Positions 50,725-59,906 of a DNA stretch of 64,000 nucleotides are shown here, piece by piece (positions within the stretch are counted from its first letter, which is position 1; every line of letters starts with the position of its first letter). A program made the position numbers and the translations under genes. This stretch comes from CAYNSX01 sp964400165 (GTDB lineage Bacteria; Armatimonadota; Hebobacteria; CAYNSX01), in NCBI GenBank assembly GCA_964400165.1, contig CAYNSX010000003.1, positions 14,570 through 78,569 on the forward strand. The letters are read 5' to 3'. A model generated the notes under the pieces. The model was not told where the DNA came from. It did not search any database and worked only from the letters and a program-made list of their open reading frames with translations.

Positions 50725-52239
50725 GTGAACGAACAACTCGACCAGTTGAAGGCGCGGCTCCTCGAAGCGAGCGACCTGGAGATGGCCGGCTCGCTCCTCA
50801 ATTGGGACCAGGCCACCTATATGCCGCCGGGCGGCGCGCCGGCGCGCGCCCGCCAGACGGCCACGCTCGCCCGCCTGGCGCACGAGCGGCTCACCGACCC
50901 GGCGGTCGGCACGCTGCTCGACGGCCTGCGTTCGTACGAGGAGAGTCTCCCGTTCGAGTCCGATGACGCCAGTCTGATTCGCGTGACGCGCCGCGCCTAC
51001 GAGCGCGCGGTCAAAGTGCCGGCGGCGTTCCTCGGCGAGTTCTATGCACACGGGGCCGAAACTTTCGATGTGTGGACGCGCGCCCGGCCCGCAAACGACT
51101 TCAAGATGGTGGAACCCCGATTGCAGAAACAGCTGGACTACAGCCGCCGGCTCGCGGATTTCTTCCCCGGTTACGAGCACCCCGCCGACCCGCTGATCGA
51201 CTATTCGGACTACGGGATGAAGGCGTCCGATGTGCGGGCGGTCTTCGGGCAATTGCGCGCGCAACTCGTTCCGCTCATCGAGGCCGTCACCGCGCAGCCG
51301 CCCGCGGACGACGCCTGCGTCCTCCAGCGCTTCCCGGCAGCGCAGCAACTCGCCTTCGGGCTCGAAGTCATCGCGAAGTACGGATACGACTTCGACCGCG
51401 GCCGCCAAGACAAGACCCATCACCCGTTCTGCACGAAGTTCTCGCTCGGCGATGTCCGCATCACCACCCGGGTCAAGGAGAACGATTTGCGCGAAGCGCT
51501 GTTCAGCACGGTCCACGAAAGCGGCCACGCCATGTACGAGCAGGGCATTGACCGCGCCTTCGAGGGGACGCCCCTCGGCGGCGGCACCTCGTCCGGCGTG
51601 CACGAGAGCCAGTCGCGGCTGTGGGAGAATCTCGTCGGGCGCAGCCGGGGATTTTGGGAGCACTTCTACCCGCGCCTGCAAGCGGCCTTCCCGACGCAAC
51701 TCGGCAAGACGCCGCTCGATGCGTTCTATCGCGCCATCAACAAAGTCGAACGGTCCCTCATCCGCACCGATGCCGATGAACTGACTTACAACCTGCATGT
51801 CATTCTGCGTTTCGAGTTCGAGTGTCAGTTGCTCGAAGGCACGCTGAAAGTGAGAGATTTGCCCGAGGCGTGGCGCGAGCGCTACCGCAGCGACCTCGGC
51901 GTCGTGCCGCCCGACGACACGGACGGCGTCTTGCAGGATGTGCATTGGTATGCGGGGCAGGTCGGCGGCTCGTTCCAGGGCTACACGCTCGGCAACATCA
52001 TGACGGCGCTCTGGTTCGAGCAGGCGACGAAGGCGCACCCGGGCATCCCCGGCGAAATCCGCCAGGGCAAGTTCGGCACGCTGCACGCCTGGCTGCGCGA
52101 GAACATCTACCGGCACGGGAGCAAGTTCACCGCCGCGGAACTCTTGCAGCGCGTTACCGGCGGGCCGCTGCGGATCGAGCCCTACATCGCCTACCTCAAA
52201 TCGAAATACGGCGACCTCTACGGCGTGCGGTTCGCTTGA
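50725..52239 (+). CDS. Thermostable carboxypeptidase 1 (M32, Taq family)
   Basis: Zinc carboxypeptidase of 504 residues, cytoplasmic, removing C-terminal residues from peptides. The zinc site HESGH is at 264-268 (STVHESGHAMYEQG), with downstream signatures HESQSRLWENLVGRSR and IRTDADELTYNLH. A GTG start at 50725 is supported by GGAGG 4 nt upstream. It lies directly after the first tldD, fitting a peptide-turnover pair. Its 3' end overlaps the convergent GGDEF gene by 22 bp. Confidence 0.94.
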   Translation: MNEQLDQLKARLLEASDLEMAGSLLNWDQATYMPPGGAPARARQTATLARLAHERLTDPAVGTLLDGLRSYEESLPFESDDASLIRVTRRAYERAVKVPAAFLGEFYAHGAETFDVWTRARPANDFKMVEPRLQKQLDYSRRLADFFPGYEHPADPLIDYSDYGMKASDVRAVFGQLRAQLVPLIEAVTAQPPADDACVLQRFPAAQQLAFGLEVIAKYGYDFDRGRQDKTHHPFCTKFSLGDVRITTRVKENDLREALFSTVHESGHAMYEQGIDRAFEGTPLGGGTSSGVHESQSRLWENLVGRSRGFWEHFYPRLQAAFPTQLGKTPLDAFYRAINKVERSLIRTDADELTYNLHVILRFEFECQLLEGTLKVRDLPEAWRERYRSDLGVVPPDDTDGVLQDVHWYAGQVGGSFQGYTLGNIMTALWFEQATKAHPGIPGEIRQGKFGTLHAWLRENIYRHGSKFTAAELLQRVTGGPLRIEPYIAYLKSKYGDLYGVRFA

Positions 52240-53834
52240 GGGGCGTGCCGCTTTGGGCGGCCGTCCCAGACGCACAAGCGGTTCTTGCCGAGCGCCTTCG
52301 CTTCGTACAGCGCGCGGTCGGCGCGGTCCACCAATTCGTCACGGGTGAGTTCATCGCCGCGCAGCGCGGCAACACCGCCGCTCAAAGTCGCCTGCGGCTC
52401 GTCGACATGCAGTGACGCGCGCAGCCGCGCCCACTCTTCGCGCACGCGGTTCGTCGTAATGACCGCGCTCTGCAAATCCGTATGGGGCAGGACCAGCAGG
52501 AACTCGTCGCCGCCGAAACGCCCGGCCAGGTCGGTGGCCCGCAGACTGCCCTTCAGGAACTCGCCGAGTTCGCGCAGCGCCGCGTCGCCCGCCTTGTGCC
52601 CAAGCGCATCGTTGACGGACTTGAAATCGTCCAAGTCGAGCATCGCCACCGCCAAGGGCAGGCCGTGGCGCGCCGCCCGCGCCAGTTCGACGCCGAGCAG
52701 CCGTTCGATCTCGCGGCGGTTCCAGATGCCGGTGGCGTAGTCTTCGGTCGCCAGCCGCTGCACTTCCTCGCGCAGGGCCACATTCTCCAGCACCACCGCG
52801 CCTTCGTGCGCCAGTTGCGCCACCGCCTCGATGTCTGCGGCGCCGGAGTCCGCGGGCCGATACACCACTTGCAGGACGCCGAACGCCCGGCTATGCACCG
52901 CAATCGGGAACGACGCGCACTGCAGGTCGCCGTGTGCGTGGAACAGCGGCTCCGGCGCGATACCCAGCCGCGCCGCTGATTGCGCGCACTCCCAGGCGTC
53001 TGCTCCGGCGCCCAGGTGCGGCTGCGTGAGATGGCCTTCGGAGGGAGCGCTCGCCGACACCACGAGGTGCTCTTCGCCCGGCGTGAGAAAGACGACGCGC
53101 TGCGCGTTCACCAATTTCGCTGTCGCTTCCACGAGCGTGGTGCACACGAACGGCACGCCGCCCGAGGGCGTGCCCGCCTTCACGACTTCGTAGGCGGCGC
53201 TCAAGGTTTTGAGCGCGCGCTCCAGTTGGTCGGTCAGCGACTTGTACTGCAGCAGCCGCCGCGCCGAGATTTCGATGATGGCCGCGACCATCGTCCCCGA
53301 CACCGCAAACGCAATGACGCGTGTCACCGCCGGCGTCTGCACTGCGGCGTCGAATTGCTGGAGCGTGCCGATGAACAAGTAACACACCGTGGCGAGGATC
53401 GCCGCGCTCAACGCGTCGCGCAGTCGCAACACCAGGCCCGCTTGCAGGATGGGCAGGTAATAGAGCAGGTAGTAATCGCTGCGCAGGCCGCCCGTCAGCC
53501 AGACCATCCAGGTGATGAGCAGGATGTCGAGACTGGTCCAGAGCAGGTCGGCGCGCGTGCCGCGCAGGCCGGCCGCCGTCGCGCCGGTGCTGACCAGCAA
53601 GTAGCCGATGGTGAGCGCGGTCAGGTCGTTGAGCGCCTGGCGCGGGATGTCGATGACGGGGTCCCAGCGCAGCATCGCCAGCACCGTGAGCAGCACCACC
53701 GCGCGCAGCGACACGCCGAACCCGTAAGCGAGTTGCATGCGGGGCAGGTGTTCGGGCGCCACGGACGCGAAGGCCGCCAACGACGGCCACCGCCCGCTCG
53801 GTGACTCCACCTGGTGCCGCCCACTCGACTCCAT
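52218..53834 (-). CDS. Membrane GAF-GGDEF diguanylate cyclase
   Basis: The 538-residue protein has five or six N-terminal membrane helices (about 40-215) and a GAF-like domain (about 235-365). A GGDEF domain follows with an intact signature at 441-445 and an RATD inhibitory site five residues before it. It should make cyclic di-GMP and be product-inhibited. CGGGAG precedes the ATG. It is probably co-transcribed with the upstream GNAT and small membrane protein genes. A second c-di-GMP enzyme of the window is at 11270. Confidence 0.9.
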   Translation of the reverse strand: MESSGRHQVESPSGRWPSLAAFASVAPEHLPRMQLAYGFGVSLRAVVLLTVLAMLRWDPVIDIPRQALNDLTALTIGYLLVSTGATAAGLRGTRADLLWTSLDILLITWMVWLTGGLRSDYYLLYYLPILQAGLVLRLRDALSAAILATVCYLFIGTLQQFDAAVQTPAVTRVIAFAVSGTMVAAIIEISARRLLQYKSLTDQLERALKTLSAAYEVVKAGTPSGGVPFVCTTLVEATAKLVNAQRVVFLTPGEEHLVVSASAPSEGHLTQPHLGAGADAWECAQSAARLGIAPEPLFHAHGDLQCASFPIAVHSRAFGVLQVVYRPADSGAADIEAVAQLAHEGAVVLENVALREEVQRLATEDYATGIWNRREIERLLGVELARAARHGLPLAVAMLDLDDFKSVNDALGHKAGDAALRELGEFLKGSLRATDLAGRFGGDEFLLVLPHTDLQSAVITTNRVREEWARLRASLHVDEPQATLSGGVAALRGDELTRDELVDRADRALYEAKALGKNRLCVWDGRPKRHAPQANRTP

Positions 53835-53931
53835 AGGACTCCCGCCGCGGTTGGGGCACAGCAGTGCATCGCGCCCCGCTGATGATGAGCGAATCCGCTC
53901 GTCCGGTTATTCCACAGACGGGGGCCGTGAA

Positions 53932-54408
53932 TCAGAGATGCAGTTCGTAGTAGGCGGCCCCGCCGACGGGGTTGTGGCGATAGGCCGGGATGGGCTGGAA
54001 GCCGAGCGACTGGTAGAGCGCGATCGCTTCCGTCATCGACGGCAGCGTGTCGAGCCGCATGCGTTCGTAACCGATCTCGCGGGCCGCGGCAATGACCGCC
54101 TCGGCGAGCCGCCGCCCCAGCCCGAGGCCGCGGAACGCCGGGCGCACAAACAGCCGCTTCATTTCGCAGGCGCCCGGCTCCAGCGGACGGAGCGCGATGC
54201 AACCGGCGATGTCATTCCCCACGCGCGCGATCAGCAGCCGCCCCAGCGGCGGCGCGTAGTCGCCGGGCAGCCCGGCGAGTTCCGCATCGAAGTCCTGGAA
54301 GCACAAATCGACGCCGATCGCCGCCTGGTACTCCTTGAACAGCGTGCGCGCCGCTGTCATGTCCGCGGGCATCGCGCACTCGGCGATGTCAGCCACGACG
54401 CCACTCAC
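53932..54408 (-). CDS. GNAT family N-acetyltransferase
   Basis: The 158-residue single-domain GNAT has the acetyl-CoA loop LFVRPAFRGLGLGRRLAEAVI. It carries the C-terminal motif LYQSLGFQPIPAYRHNPVGGAAYYELHL, which recurs in a large family of small GNATs. It starts at a GTG. The substrate is unknown. It lies between the PLDc_N-type membrane protein and the GGDEF gene on the same strand. Confidence 0.9.
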   Translation of the reverse strand: MSGVVADIAECAMPADMTAARTLFKEYQAAIGVDLCFQDFDAELAGLPGDYAPPLGRLLIARVGNDIAGCIALRPLEPGACEMKRLFVRPAFRGLGLGRRLAEAVIAAAREIGYERMRLDTLPSMTEAIALYQSLGFQPIPAYRHNPVGGAAYYELHL

Positions 54409-54442
54409 GATCTCGGACGGCTCTCGCCCTCATTGGGTCGCC

Positions 54443-54658
54443 CTACACTCTTGGTCCACCTCTGCGACCCACCAAGACATAGGCGATGAGCCCGAACAGC
54501 GGGAAGACCAGGATCGCAAGCACCCACACGACCTTCGCCAGCGGACTGATGGACTGCCGGGCAAGATCGAGGAACGCCCAAATAATCGCCACCAGGTACA
54601 AGAGCGAAATCAACGTTCCTGGAATGCCGTAACTCCATGGCCAGTATCCGGCTCTCAT
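54443..54658 (-). CDS. Small two-helix membrane protein (PLDc_N-like)
   Basis: A 71-residue protein with two membrane helices, the second in VVWVLAILVFPLFGLIAYVL. The pattern WAFLDLARQ, SPLAKVVWVL, FPLFGLIAY, GRR matches the PLDc_N (phospholipase D nuclease N-terminal) family of short membrane proteins. AGGGGAGAA is 4-7 nt before the ATG. An inverted repeat (TTGCACGGG and CCCGTGC) precedes the gene near 54675-54703. It is probably structural or regulatory, not an enzyme. Confidence 0.85.
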   Translation of the reverse strand: MRAGYWPWSYGIPGTLISLLYLVAIIWAFLDLARQSISPLAKVVWVLAILVFPLFGLIAYVLVGRRGGPRV

Positions 54659-54773
54659 CGCGTTCTCCCCTCGCTTGCACGGGAGCCGATGCCCCCGTGC
54701 GAGTCGCCACCCGCTCCTTCCGTCCGCCCTTGCATCTCCCTTCCGCGGTCGTCGGGCTTGTCGAGGATCAGCG

Positions 54774-54947
54774 TTATCGGGTCACCCGCCGACCGTCGTC
54801 TTTCAGACGGCCGGCGCTTTGCAACGCCCGGCGCAAGAGGAACTCGATGTGCCCGTTGACGCTCCGCAGTTCATCGTCGGCCCAGCGCTGGATGGCCTCC
54901 AGCACCGCCGGGTCGATGCGCAGCAGGAACGGCTTGCGCGGCGCCAT
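54774..54947 (-). CDS. Ribbon-helix-helix (Arc/ParD-like) DNA-binding protein
   Basis: A 57-residue protein with an RHH fold: beta strand KPFLLRID, then helices PAVLEAIQRWADDELRSV and NGHIEFLLRRALQSAG. It lies in the same operon as the SPFH gene, with its AGGAGG ribosome site overlapping the SPFH stop and 5 nt before ATG 54947. The RHH family binds short palindromic operators as dimers, so it may autoregulate the operon through the GATATC pair at 55843-55859. It could instead be an antitoxin-like protein, but no toxin gene is adjacent. Confidence 0.8.
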   Translation of the reverse strand: MAPRKPFLLRIDPAVLEAIQRWADDELRSVNGHIEFLLRRALQSAGRLKDDGRRVTR

Positions 54948-54956
54948 CGGGTCCTC

Positions 54957-55826
54957 CTATTGGTACAGCGTCCCGGTGTTCACCACCGGCTGCGCCGTCT
55001 GGTGGCCGCAGAGGACAACCAGCAGGTTGCTGACCATGGCGGCCTTGCGCTCATCATCGAGCGTCACCACATTCTTCTTCGCCAGCATGTCCAGGGCCAT
55101 TTCCACCATCCCGACCGCGCCTTCGACGATGCGCGTGCGGGCAGCGATGATGGCGCCGGCCGCTTGCCGCTGCAGCATCACCGCGGCGATTTCGGGCGCG
55201 TAGGCGAGGTGCGTGATGCGCGCCTCGGTCACTTCGACACCGGCGTTGGTCAGCCGCGACTGCAGTTCGGTCTTCAAGCGCGCCGCGACCTCATCCGCGT
55301 TGCCGCGCAGTGACACGACGCCCTCTTGGTGCGTGTCGTACGGGTAGTGGACGGCTAGGCCGCGGACCGCCGCCTCGCTCTGCACATGCACATAGTTCTG
55401 ATAGTCATCGACCGCAAATGACGCTTCCGCGGTCTCGATGACGCGCCAGACGACCACTGCGGCAATCTCAATCGGATTGCCTTCGATGTCGTTGACCTTG
55501 ATGCGGGTCGTTTCGAAGTTGCGCACGCGCAGCGAGATGCGCCGCTTCAAGATGAACGGGTTGGTCCACCGGAAGCCGGGCACCTTCACCGTCCCGCGGT
55601 AGTCGCCAAAGAGGATCAGCACCTTGGCGTCGTTCGGATAGACGATGAAAAACCCGCCCCAGAGCAGGTTGGTGAGCGCGAACACGACGCTCGGCGCGGC
55701 GATCAGCCACGCATCATGGTCGCGGACTCCCAAGTAAAAGACATAGCCGCAGCCCCCCATAATCAGCAACATCAGCCAGAGCATCGGCCACCCGGACATC
55801 GGTACTCGTACGCGTTCCTGAACCAT
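54957..55826 (-). CDS. SPFH/band 7 family membrane protein
   Basis: The 289-residue protein has two N-terminal membrane helices (residues about 10-60) and then an SPFH domain (about 65-250, VYPNDAKVLILFGDYRGTV, PGFRWTNPFI, VVVWRVIETAEASF). A helical tail follows with QRQAAGAIIAARTRIVEGAV. SPFH proteins form oligomeric membrane microdomain scaffolds. AAAGGAGG 5-6 nt before the ATG at 55826 fixes the start; the frame extends 14 codons upstream into the promoter. The RHH gene is downstream in the same operon. Confidence 0.92.
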   Translation of the reverse strand: MVQERVRVPMSGWPMLWLMLLIMGGCGYVFYLGVRDHDAWLIAAPSVVFALTNLLWGGFFIVYPNDAKVLILFGDYRGTVKVPGFRWTNPFILKRRISLRVRNFETTRIKVNDIEGNPIEIAAVVVWRVIETAEASFAVDDYQNYVHVQSEAAVRGLAVHYPYDTHQEGVVSLRGNADEVAARLKTELQSRLTNAGVEVTEARITHLAYAPEIAAVMLQRQAAGAIIAARTRIVEGAVGMVEMALDMLAKKNVVTLDDERKAAMVSNLLVVLCGHQTAQPVVNTGTLYQ

Positions 55827-55842
55827 CGGTCCCTCCTTTAGA

Positions 55843-55859
55843 GATATCGGTATGATATC
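55843..55859. promoter_or_regulatory. Candidate operator: two GATATC sites one helical turn apart
   Basis: GATATC at 55843-55848 and again at 55854-55859, centre-to-centre spacing 11 bp, overlap the -10 box of the SPFH-RHH operon. The 17-bp element is almost palindromic and is placed where binding would block transcription, fitting autoregulation by the RHH protein encoded in the operon. Confidence 0.5.
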
Positions 55860-55879
55860 ACTCTGCAATCATCTGTCAA
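55852..55879 (-). promoter_or_regulatory. Sigma70-type promoter of the SPFH-RHH operon
   Basis: On the minus strand TTGACA (55874-55879), 16 bp, TATCAT (55852-55857). The transcript would start near 55845, 19 nt before the SPFH start codon. Confidence 0.65.
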
Positions 55880-55894
55880 GCCCCCAGAGGGCTT

Positions 55895-55921
55895 CCCCCT
55901 CTCCGCTCGTCGGAGAGGGGG
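55895..55921. repeat. Intergenic palindrome of the CCCTCTCC family
   Basis: CCCCCTCTCCG (55895-55905) and CGGAGAGGGGG (55911-55921) form an 11-bp stem with a 5-nt loop between the divergent SPFH and tldD genes. The arms match those at 13853 and 48880. Confidence 0.7.
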
Positions 55922-56077
55922 CAAGGGGGTGAGGGGCTCCGCCGCCCCCACAACAAACGGAAATTGCGAAACGAACCCAATTTCGCTCATCCCGGCAGGG
56001 CGGCTCCACTTGCCGCCGAACCCTTTCTGCAACCCTGCTGCTGCCTGACCATCCGACGCGGCCGGGCTGGGAGAGCC

Positions 56078-57532
56078 ATGTTCGACCTGGCACGCCGGGC
56101 GCTCGACGCCGCCCGGGCCGCCGGCGCCGATTACGCCGATGTCCGCCTGCAAGAGCGGCGCGAGCAAGCGCTGCGCTGGCGTAACGGCGCCCTGCAGGAG
56201 AGCCACGACGCCGAGGCCTTCGGCGTCGGCGTGCGCGTGTTGGTGGACGGCGCCTGGGGCTTCGCCTCCGGCAACGACCTGCGCCGCCAGGGCGTCGAGC
56301 GGGTCGCGCAGCGGGCGGTCGAAGTCGGGCGCGCCAGCGCCCAGGTGCTGCACGACCCGGTGCGCCTCGCCGCCACCGAGCCGGTGCAGGCGCGCTGGAG
56401 CAGCGCCTGCCGCGAGGACCCGTTCGCCGTCGCCCTCGATGAGAAGGTCGCCATCCTGCGCGAGGCCGACCGGCTGATGCGGCAGATCGGCGGCGTGCGC
56501 GCCTCGTCGGCGACCTACCAGGCCTTTCGCACCCATCAGTTCTTCGCCTCGAGCGAAGGCAGCGAAATCGAGCAGACCCGCACCGAGTGCGGCGGCGGCA
56601 TTATGGCGACCGCCTCCGGCAACGGCGAAACCCAGCAGCGCTCCTTCCCGATGCGCTGGGAGGGCGTCTATCAACTCGGTGGGTTCGAGGTGCTGCGCGA
56701 GACCGACCTGCCCGGCAATGCCGAACAGACCGCACGCGAGGCGGTCGCGCTCGTCAACGCCGACCCCTGCCCCACCGACACCCTCGACCTCGTCATTGAC
56801 GGCAGCCACATGGCGCTGCAGGTGCACGAGAGTTGCGGCCACCCGACCGAGGCCGACCGCGCCTTCGGGATGGAAGCGGCCTATGCGGGCAACACCTTCC
56901 TCACACCCGACAAGCGCGGCGCGTTCCGCTACGGCTCCGACGCGGTCACCATCGTCGCCGATGCCACCAGCGACCGCGGCCTGGGCACCTTCGCCTTCGA
57001 CGACGAAGGCGTGCCAGGCCAGGCGTACCCGCTGATCGACCGGGGCATCTTCACTAACTACCTCTCCTCTCGTGAAACCGCGCCGCGGCTCGGCCTCACT
57101 GATTCGTCCGGCTCAATGCGCGCCTCGGGCTGGAACCGCCTGCCGCTCATCCGGATGACCAACATCAACCTGAACCCGGGCGACTTCACCCTCGACGAAC
57201 TCATCCGCGGCGTGAAGCGGGGGCTGTTCCTGGCGACGACGAAGTCCTGGTCGATCGACGACCTGCGGCTCAACTTTCAATTCGCCACCGAAGTCGGCTA
57301 CGAAATCAAGGATGGCTCGCTTGGGCGGCTGCTGCGGAACTGCACCTATCAGGGCATCACGCCCGAATTCTGGAACACCTGCGACGGCGTCGGCAACCGC
57401 GGCGAGTGGCGGATGTGGGGGACGCTGCGCTGCGGCAAGGGCGAACCGTCGCAGTCGATGCATGTCGGCCACGGCACGGCGCCGGCCCGCTTCCGCGGCG
57501 TGCGCACGGGCATTCTCGGCGAAGGACGCTAG
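56078..57532 (+). CDS. tldD: TldD-family metalloprotease (copy 2)
   Basis: TldD paralogue of 484 residues, with HESCGH again at 250-255 and the same domain order as copy 1. GGGAGAG is close before ATG 56078. The first 30 bases are identical to copy 1. The partner tldE follows after 9 bp, so this is the copy that should form the TldD/TldE heterodimer. The best guess is peptide maturation or proteolytic clean-up in the cytoplasm. Confidence 0.93.
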   Translation: MFDLARRALDAARAAGADYADVRLQERREQALRWRNGALQESHDAEAFGVGVRVLVDGAWGFASGNDLRRQGVERVAQRAVEVGRASAQVLHDPVRLAATEPVQARWSSACREDPFAVALDEKVAILREADRLMRQIGGVRASSATYQAFRTHQFFASSEGSEIEQTRTECGGGIMATASGNGETQQRSFPMRWEGVYQLGGFEVLRETDLPGNAEQTAREAVALVNADPCPTDTLDLVIDGSHMALQVHESCGHPTEADRAFGMEAAYAGNTFLTPDKRGAFRYGSDAVTIVADATSDRGLGTFAFDDEGVPGQAYPLIDRGIFTNYLSSRETAPRLGLTDSSGSMRASGWNRLPLIRMTNINLNPGDFTLDELIRGVKRGLFLATTKSWSIDDLRLNFQFATEVGYEIKDGSLGRLLRNCTYQGITPEFWNTCDGVGNRGEWRMWGTLRCGKGEPSQSMHVGHGTAPARFRGVRTGILGEGR

Positions 57533-57541
57533 GAGGCAGCG

Positions 57542-58942
57542 ATGGCGAAGAGCGCAACAGCCGCGAAGAAATCGGACTTCCTGATTGGACAGAAAGACTG
57601 CCTCGCCATCGCCGAACAGGCGCTGGCGCTTTCGAAGGCCGACCAAACCGAGGTGATGGTGATGCGCGAAGACTCGTATCTGACGCGCTACGCCAACTCG
57701 GTCATCCACCAGAACACCGCGATCCAGAACGCCAGCATCTCGGTGCGCGCCATCATCAGCAAGCGGCAGGGGTCGGCGTCCACCAATCGCCTCGACGACG
57801 AGGGCATCCGCCGCGCCGTGCAGACCGCCGCCGACATCGCCCGCCAGCAGCCCGAAGACCCCGAGTTCACCACGCTGCCCGGCCCGGCGAAATACGAAGC
57901 CGTCCAGGCCTACTCGGAGCGCACCGCCTCGCTGTCGCCCGCCGACCGCGCCGCAGTCGTCGGCGAGATGGTGACGCTGGCGAAGGAGCGGGGCTGCACG
58001 CTGGCGGGCGCCTACGCCTCCGGGCAGACGGAACTCGTCATCGCCAATTCGCTGGGCGTGCGCGGCTATCTGCCGTCGGCGCAGGCGTCGCTGCGCGTCG
58101 TCGCCGTCGCGGACGCCTCCACCGGCTTCGCCCAGTGGACGGGCACCGACATCGGAAAACTCGACCACGAGGCCGTCGCCCGCCGCGCCGTCGGCAAGGC
58201 AGTGACCGGCCGCAAGCAGCAGCGCCTCGACCCGGGCGACTATGTGGTCGTCCTCGAAGACCCGGCCGTCGCCGACCTGGTCGGAATGCTCGGCTGGATG
58301 GGGCTGGGCGCGTTGAGTTTGCAGGAGGGGCGCTCGTTTATGACCGACCGCCTGGGCGAGAAACTGACGAGCGAGCAGATTACGCTGCGCGACGACGGCT
58401 TCGACTCCCGCGGCGCGCCGATGCCCTTCGACTTCGAGGGCGTGCCGAAGCAGCGGCTGCCTTTGATCGAGAAGGGCGTGGCGCGAGGCGTCGTCTACGA
58501 CACCGCCACCGCTGCCAAGGACGGGAAGCCCTCCACCGGCCACGCGCTGCCGGCCCCGAACCCGTGGGGTCCGATGCCACTCAACCTGTTCCTGGACGGC
58601 GGCGACGCTTCGCTCGACGACCTGATTGCGGGCACGCCGCGCGGGCTGCTGGTCACGCGCTTCTGGTACACGAATGTCGTCCACCCGCGCAAGACCGTCA
58701 TCACCGGCCTGACCCGCGACGGCACCTTCCTCATCGAGCGCGGGGAAGTTGTGAGCGGGGTGCGCAACTTCCGCTTCACGCAAAGCATCATAGATGCGTT
58801 CGCCTCGACCGAGCGGGTCGGGCGCGACCTGGCGTTGAGCGGCAACTGGCGCGGCGGCGCTTGCGTGCCCGCCCTGCGAGTGGGAAGATTCGCCATGACC
58901 AGCGTCGCACAGGAAGGGGCACCGCTCGCCGCCCCCGCCTGA
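57542..58942 (+). CDS. pmbA: TldE/PmbA-family protein
   Basis: The 466-residue partner of TldD lacks the HExxxH zinc site, as expected for TldE. Typical regions are YANSVIHQNTAIQNASISVRAI at the N-terminus, GGDASLDDLIAGTPRGLLVTRFWYTNVVHPRKT and VSGVRNFRFTQS. GGAGGCAGCG precedes the ATG. It is in an operon with the second tldD, and the next gene begins 23 bp downstream. Confidence 0.94.
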   Translation: MAKSATAAKKSDFLIGQKDCLAIAEQALALSKADQTEVMVMREDSYLTRYANSVIHQNTAIQNASISVRAIISKRQGSASTNRLDDEGIRRAVQTAADIARQQPEDPEFTTLPGPAKYEAVQAYSERTASLSPADRAAVVGEMVTLAKERGCTLAGAYASGQTELVIANSLGVRGYLPSAQASLRVVAVADASTGFAQWTGTDIGKLDHEAVARRAVGKAVTGRKQQRLDPGDYVVVLEDPAVADLVGMLGWMGLGALSLQEGRSFMTDRLGEKLTSEQITLRDDGFDSRGAPMPFDFEGVPKQRLPLIEKGVARGVVYDTATAAKDGKPSTGHALPAPNPWGPMPLNLFLDGGDASLDDLIAGTPRGLLVTRFWYTNVVHPRKTVITGLTRDGTFLIERGEVVSGVRNFRFTQSIIDAFASTERVGRDLALSGNWRGGACVPALRVGRFAMTSVAQEGAPLAAPA

Positions 58943-58965
58943 CCGCGTCCTGAAGGAGACTTGAA

Positions 58966-59868
58966 ATGAACTGGCACCGCACCCTCGTCCGCCTCGCCAG
59001 CGCAACCATCGCCGTCACCGCCGTGTTCCTGATCGGCACGCTGTACGCGCAGGACGCCTCGCAGCCGCCGAAGGTTGTGGCCACCGTCAACGGCGAGCCA
59101 ATCGCCTACGACTCGCTGGTCGCGCAACTGGTGGACAAACAGGGCTTTGCGGTGCTCCAAGACCTCATCACGGAGATGCTCGTCTTCCAGCAGGCGCGAG
59201 CGCAGACTATCACCGTGACCTCGGCGGAAATCGACAAGTCGCTCGGTGAATTGAAGGCGCAACTCGGCGGCGATGACGGCTACCAGAACTTCATGAAAAC
59301 GCAGCACCGCAGCGAGGCCAACATCCGGCACGGCCTGCTCATCAAACTGACGCTGACGAAACTGCTGGTCGACCAGTTGAAGGTGAGCGACGACCAACTC
59401 AAGCAAGTGTATGACGCCAACACCGCGCAGTTCTTCCGCCCGGCGCGGGTGCAACTCTCGCACATCCTGCTCGACACTTCCGCGAACGCCCAGCAAGTGC
59501 TGGCGAAACTGCGCGCCGGCGAGAACTTCACCACACTCGCCAAGCAGTTCAGCACCGACAAGCGCACCGCCGACATCGGCGGACAACTGGGCATCACCGA
59601 AATTGACCGCCTGCTGCCCTCCGTCGGCGGGTGGGTGCGCACGGCGGCGGTCGGCGCGACCAGCGAGGTCTATCAGACCGCGATGGGCTTCCAAATCTTC
59701 CGGCTCGACCAGCGCTTCCCCGAGCGGCTCATCCCCTTCGATGAAGCGCGCGACCAATTGCGGCGGGACTTCATCGACACGCAACTCTTTCCCCAGGCCG
59801 TGGAGCAGTGGTTCAAGGACCACCGCACCCGCGCCCAAATCCAGATTCTGTGGGCGCCGCTGGAGTAG
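58966..59868 (+). CDS. SurA/PrsA-type peptidyl-prolyl isomerase (foldase)
   Basis: The 300-residue exported protein has a signal peptide (hydrophobic VRLASATIAVTAVFLIGTL, then YAQ-DAS). A SurA-like N-terminal chaperone segment (VVATVNGEPIAYDSLV, long helices about 60-150) precedes a parvulin PPIase domain about 155-255 (RVQLSHILLDTS, SAKL-like LRAGENFTTLAKQFSTD, TADIGGQLGIT). It would assist folding of exported proteins. GAAGGAGAC lies before ATG. It is probably co-transcribed with the tldD-pmbA operon. Confidence 0.9.
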   Translation: MNWHRTLVRLASATIAVTAVFLIGTLYAQDASQPPKVVATVNGEPIAYDSLVAQLVDKQGFAVLQDLITEMLVFQQARAQTITVTSAEIDKSLGELKAQLGGDDGYQNFMKTQHRSEANIRHGLLIKLTLTKLLVDQLKVSDDQLKQVYDANTAQFFRPARVQLSHILLDTSANAQQVLAKLRAGENFTTLAKQFSTDKRTADIGGQLGITEIDRLLPSVGGWVRTAAVGATSEVYQTAMGFQIFRLDQRFPERLIPFDEARDQLRRDFIDTQLFPQAVEQWFKDHRTRAQIQILWAPLE

Positions 59869-59906
59869 GAGTCCGGAAAGGCAGACAGTCGGTGCGGGCA
59901 ACCGAC

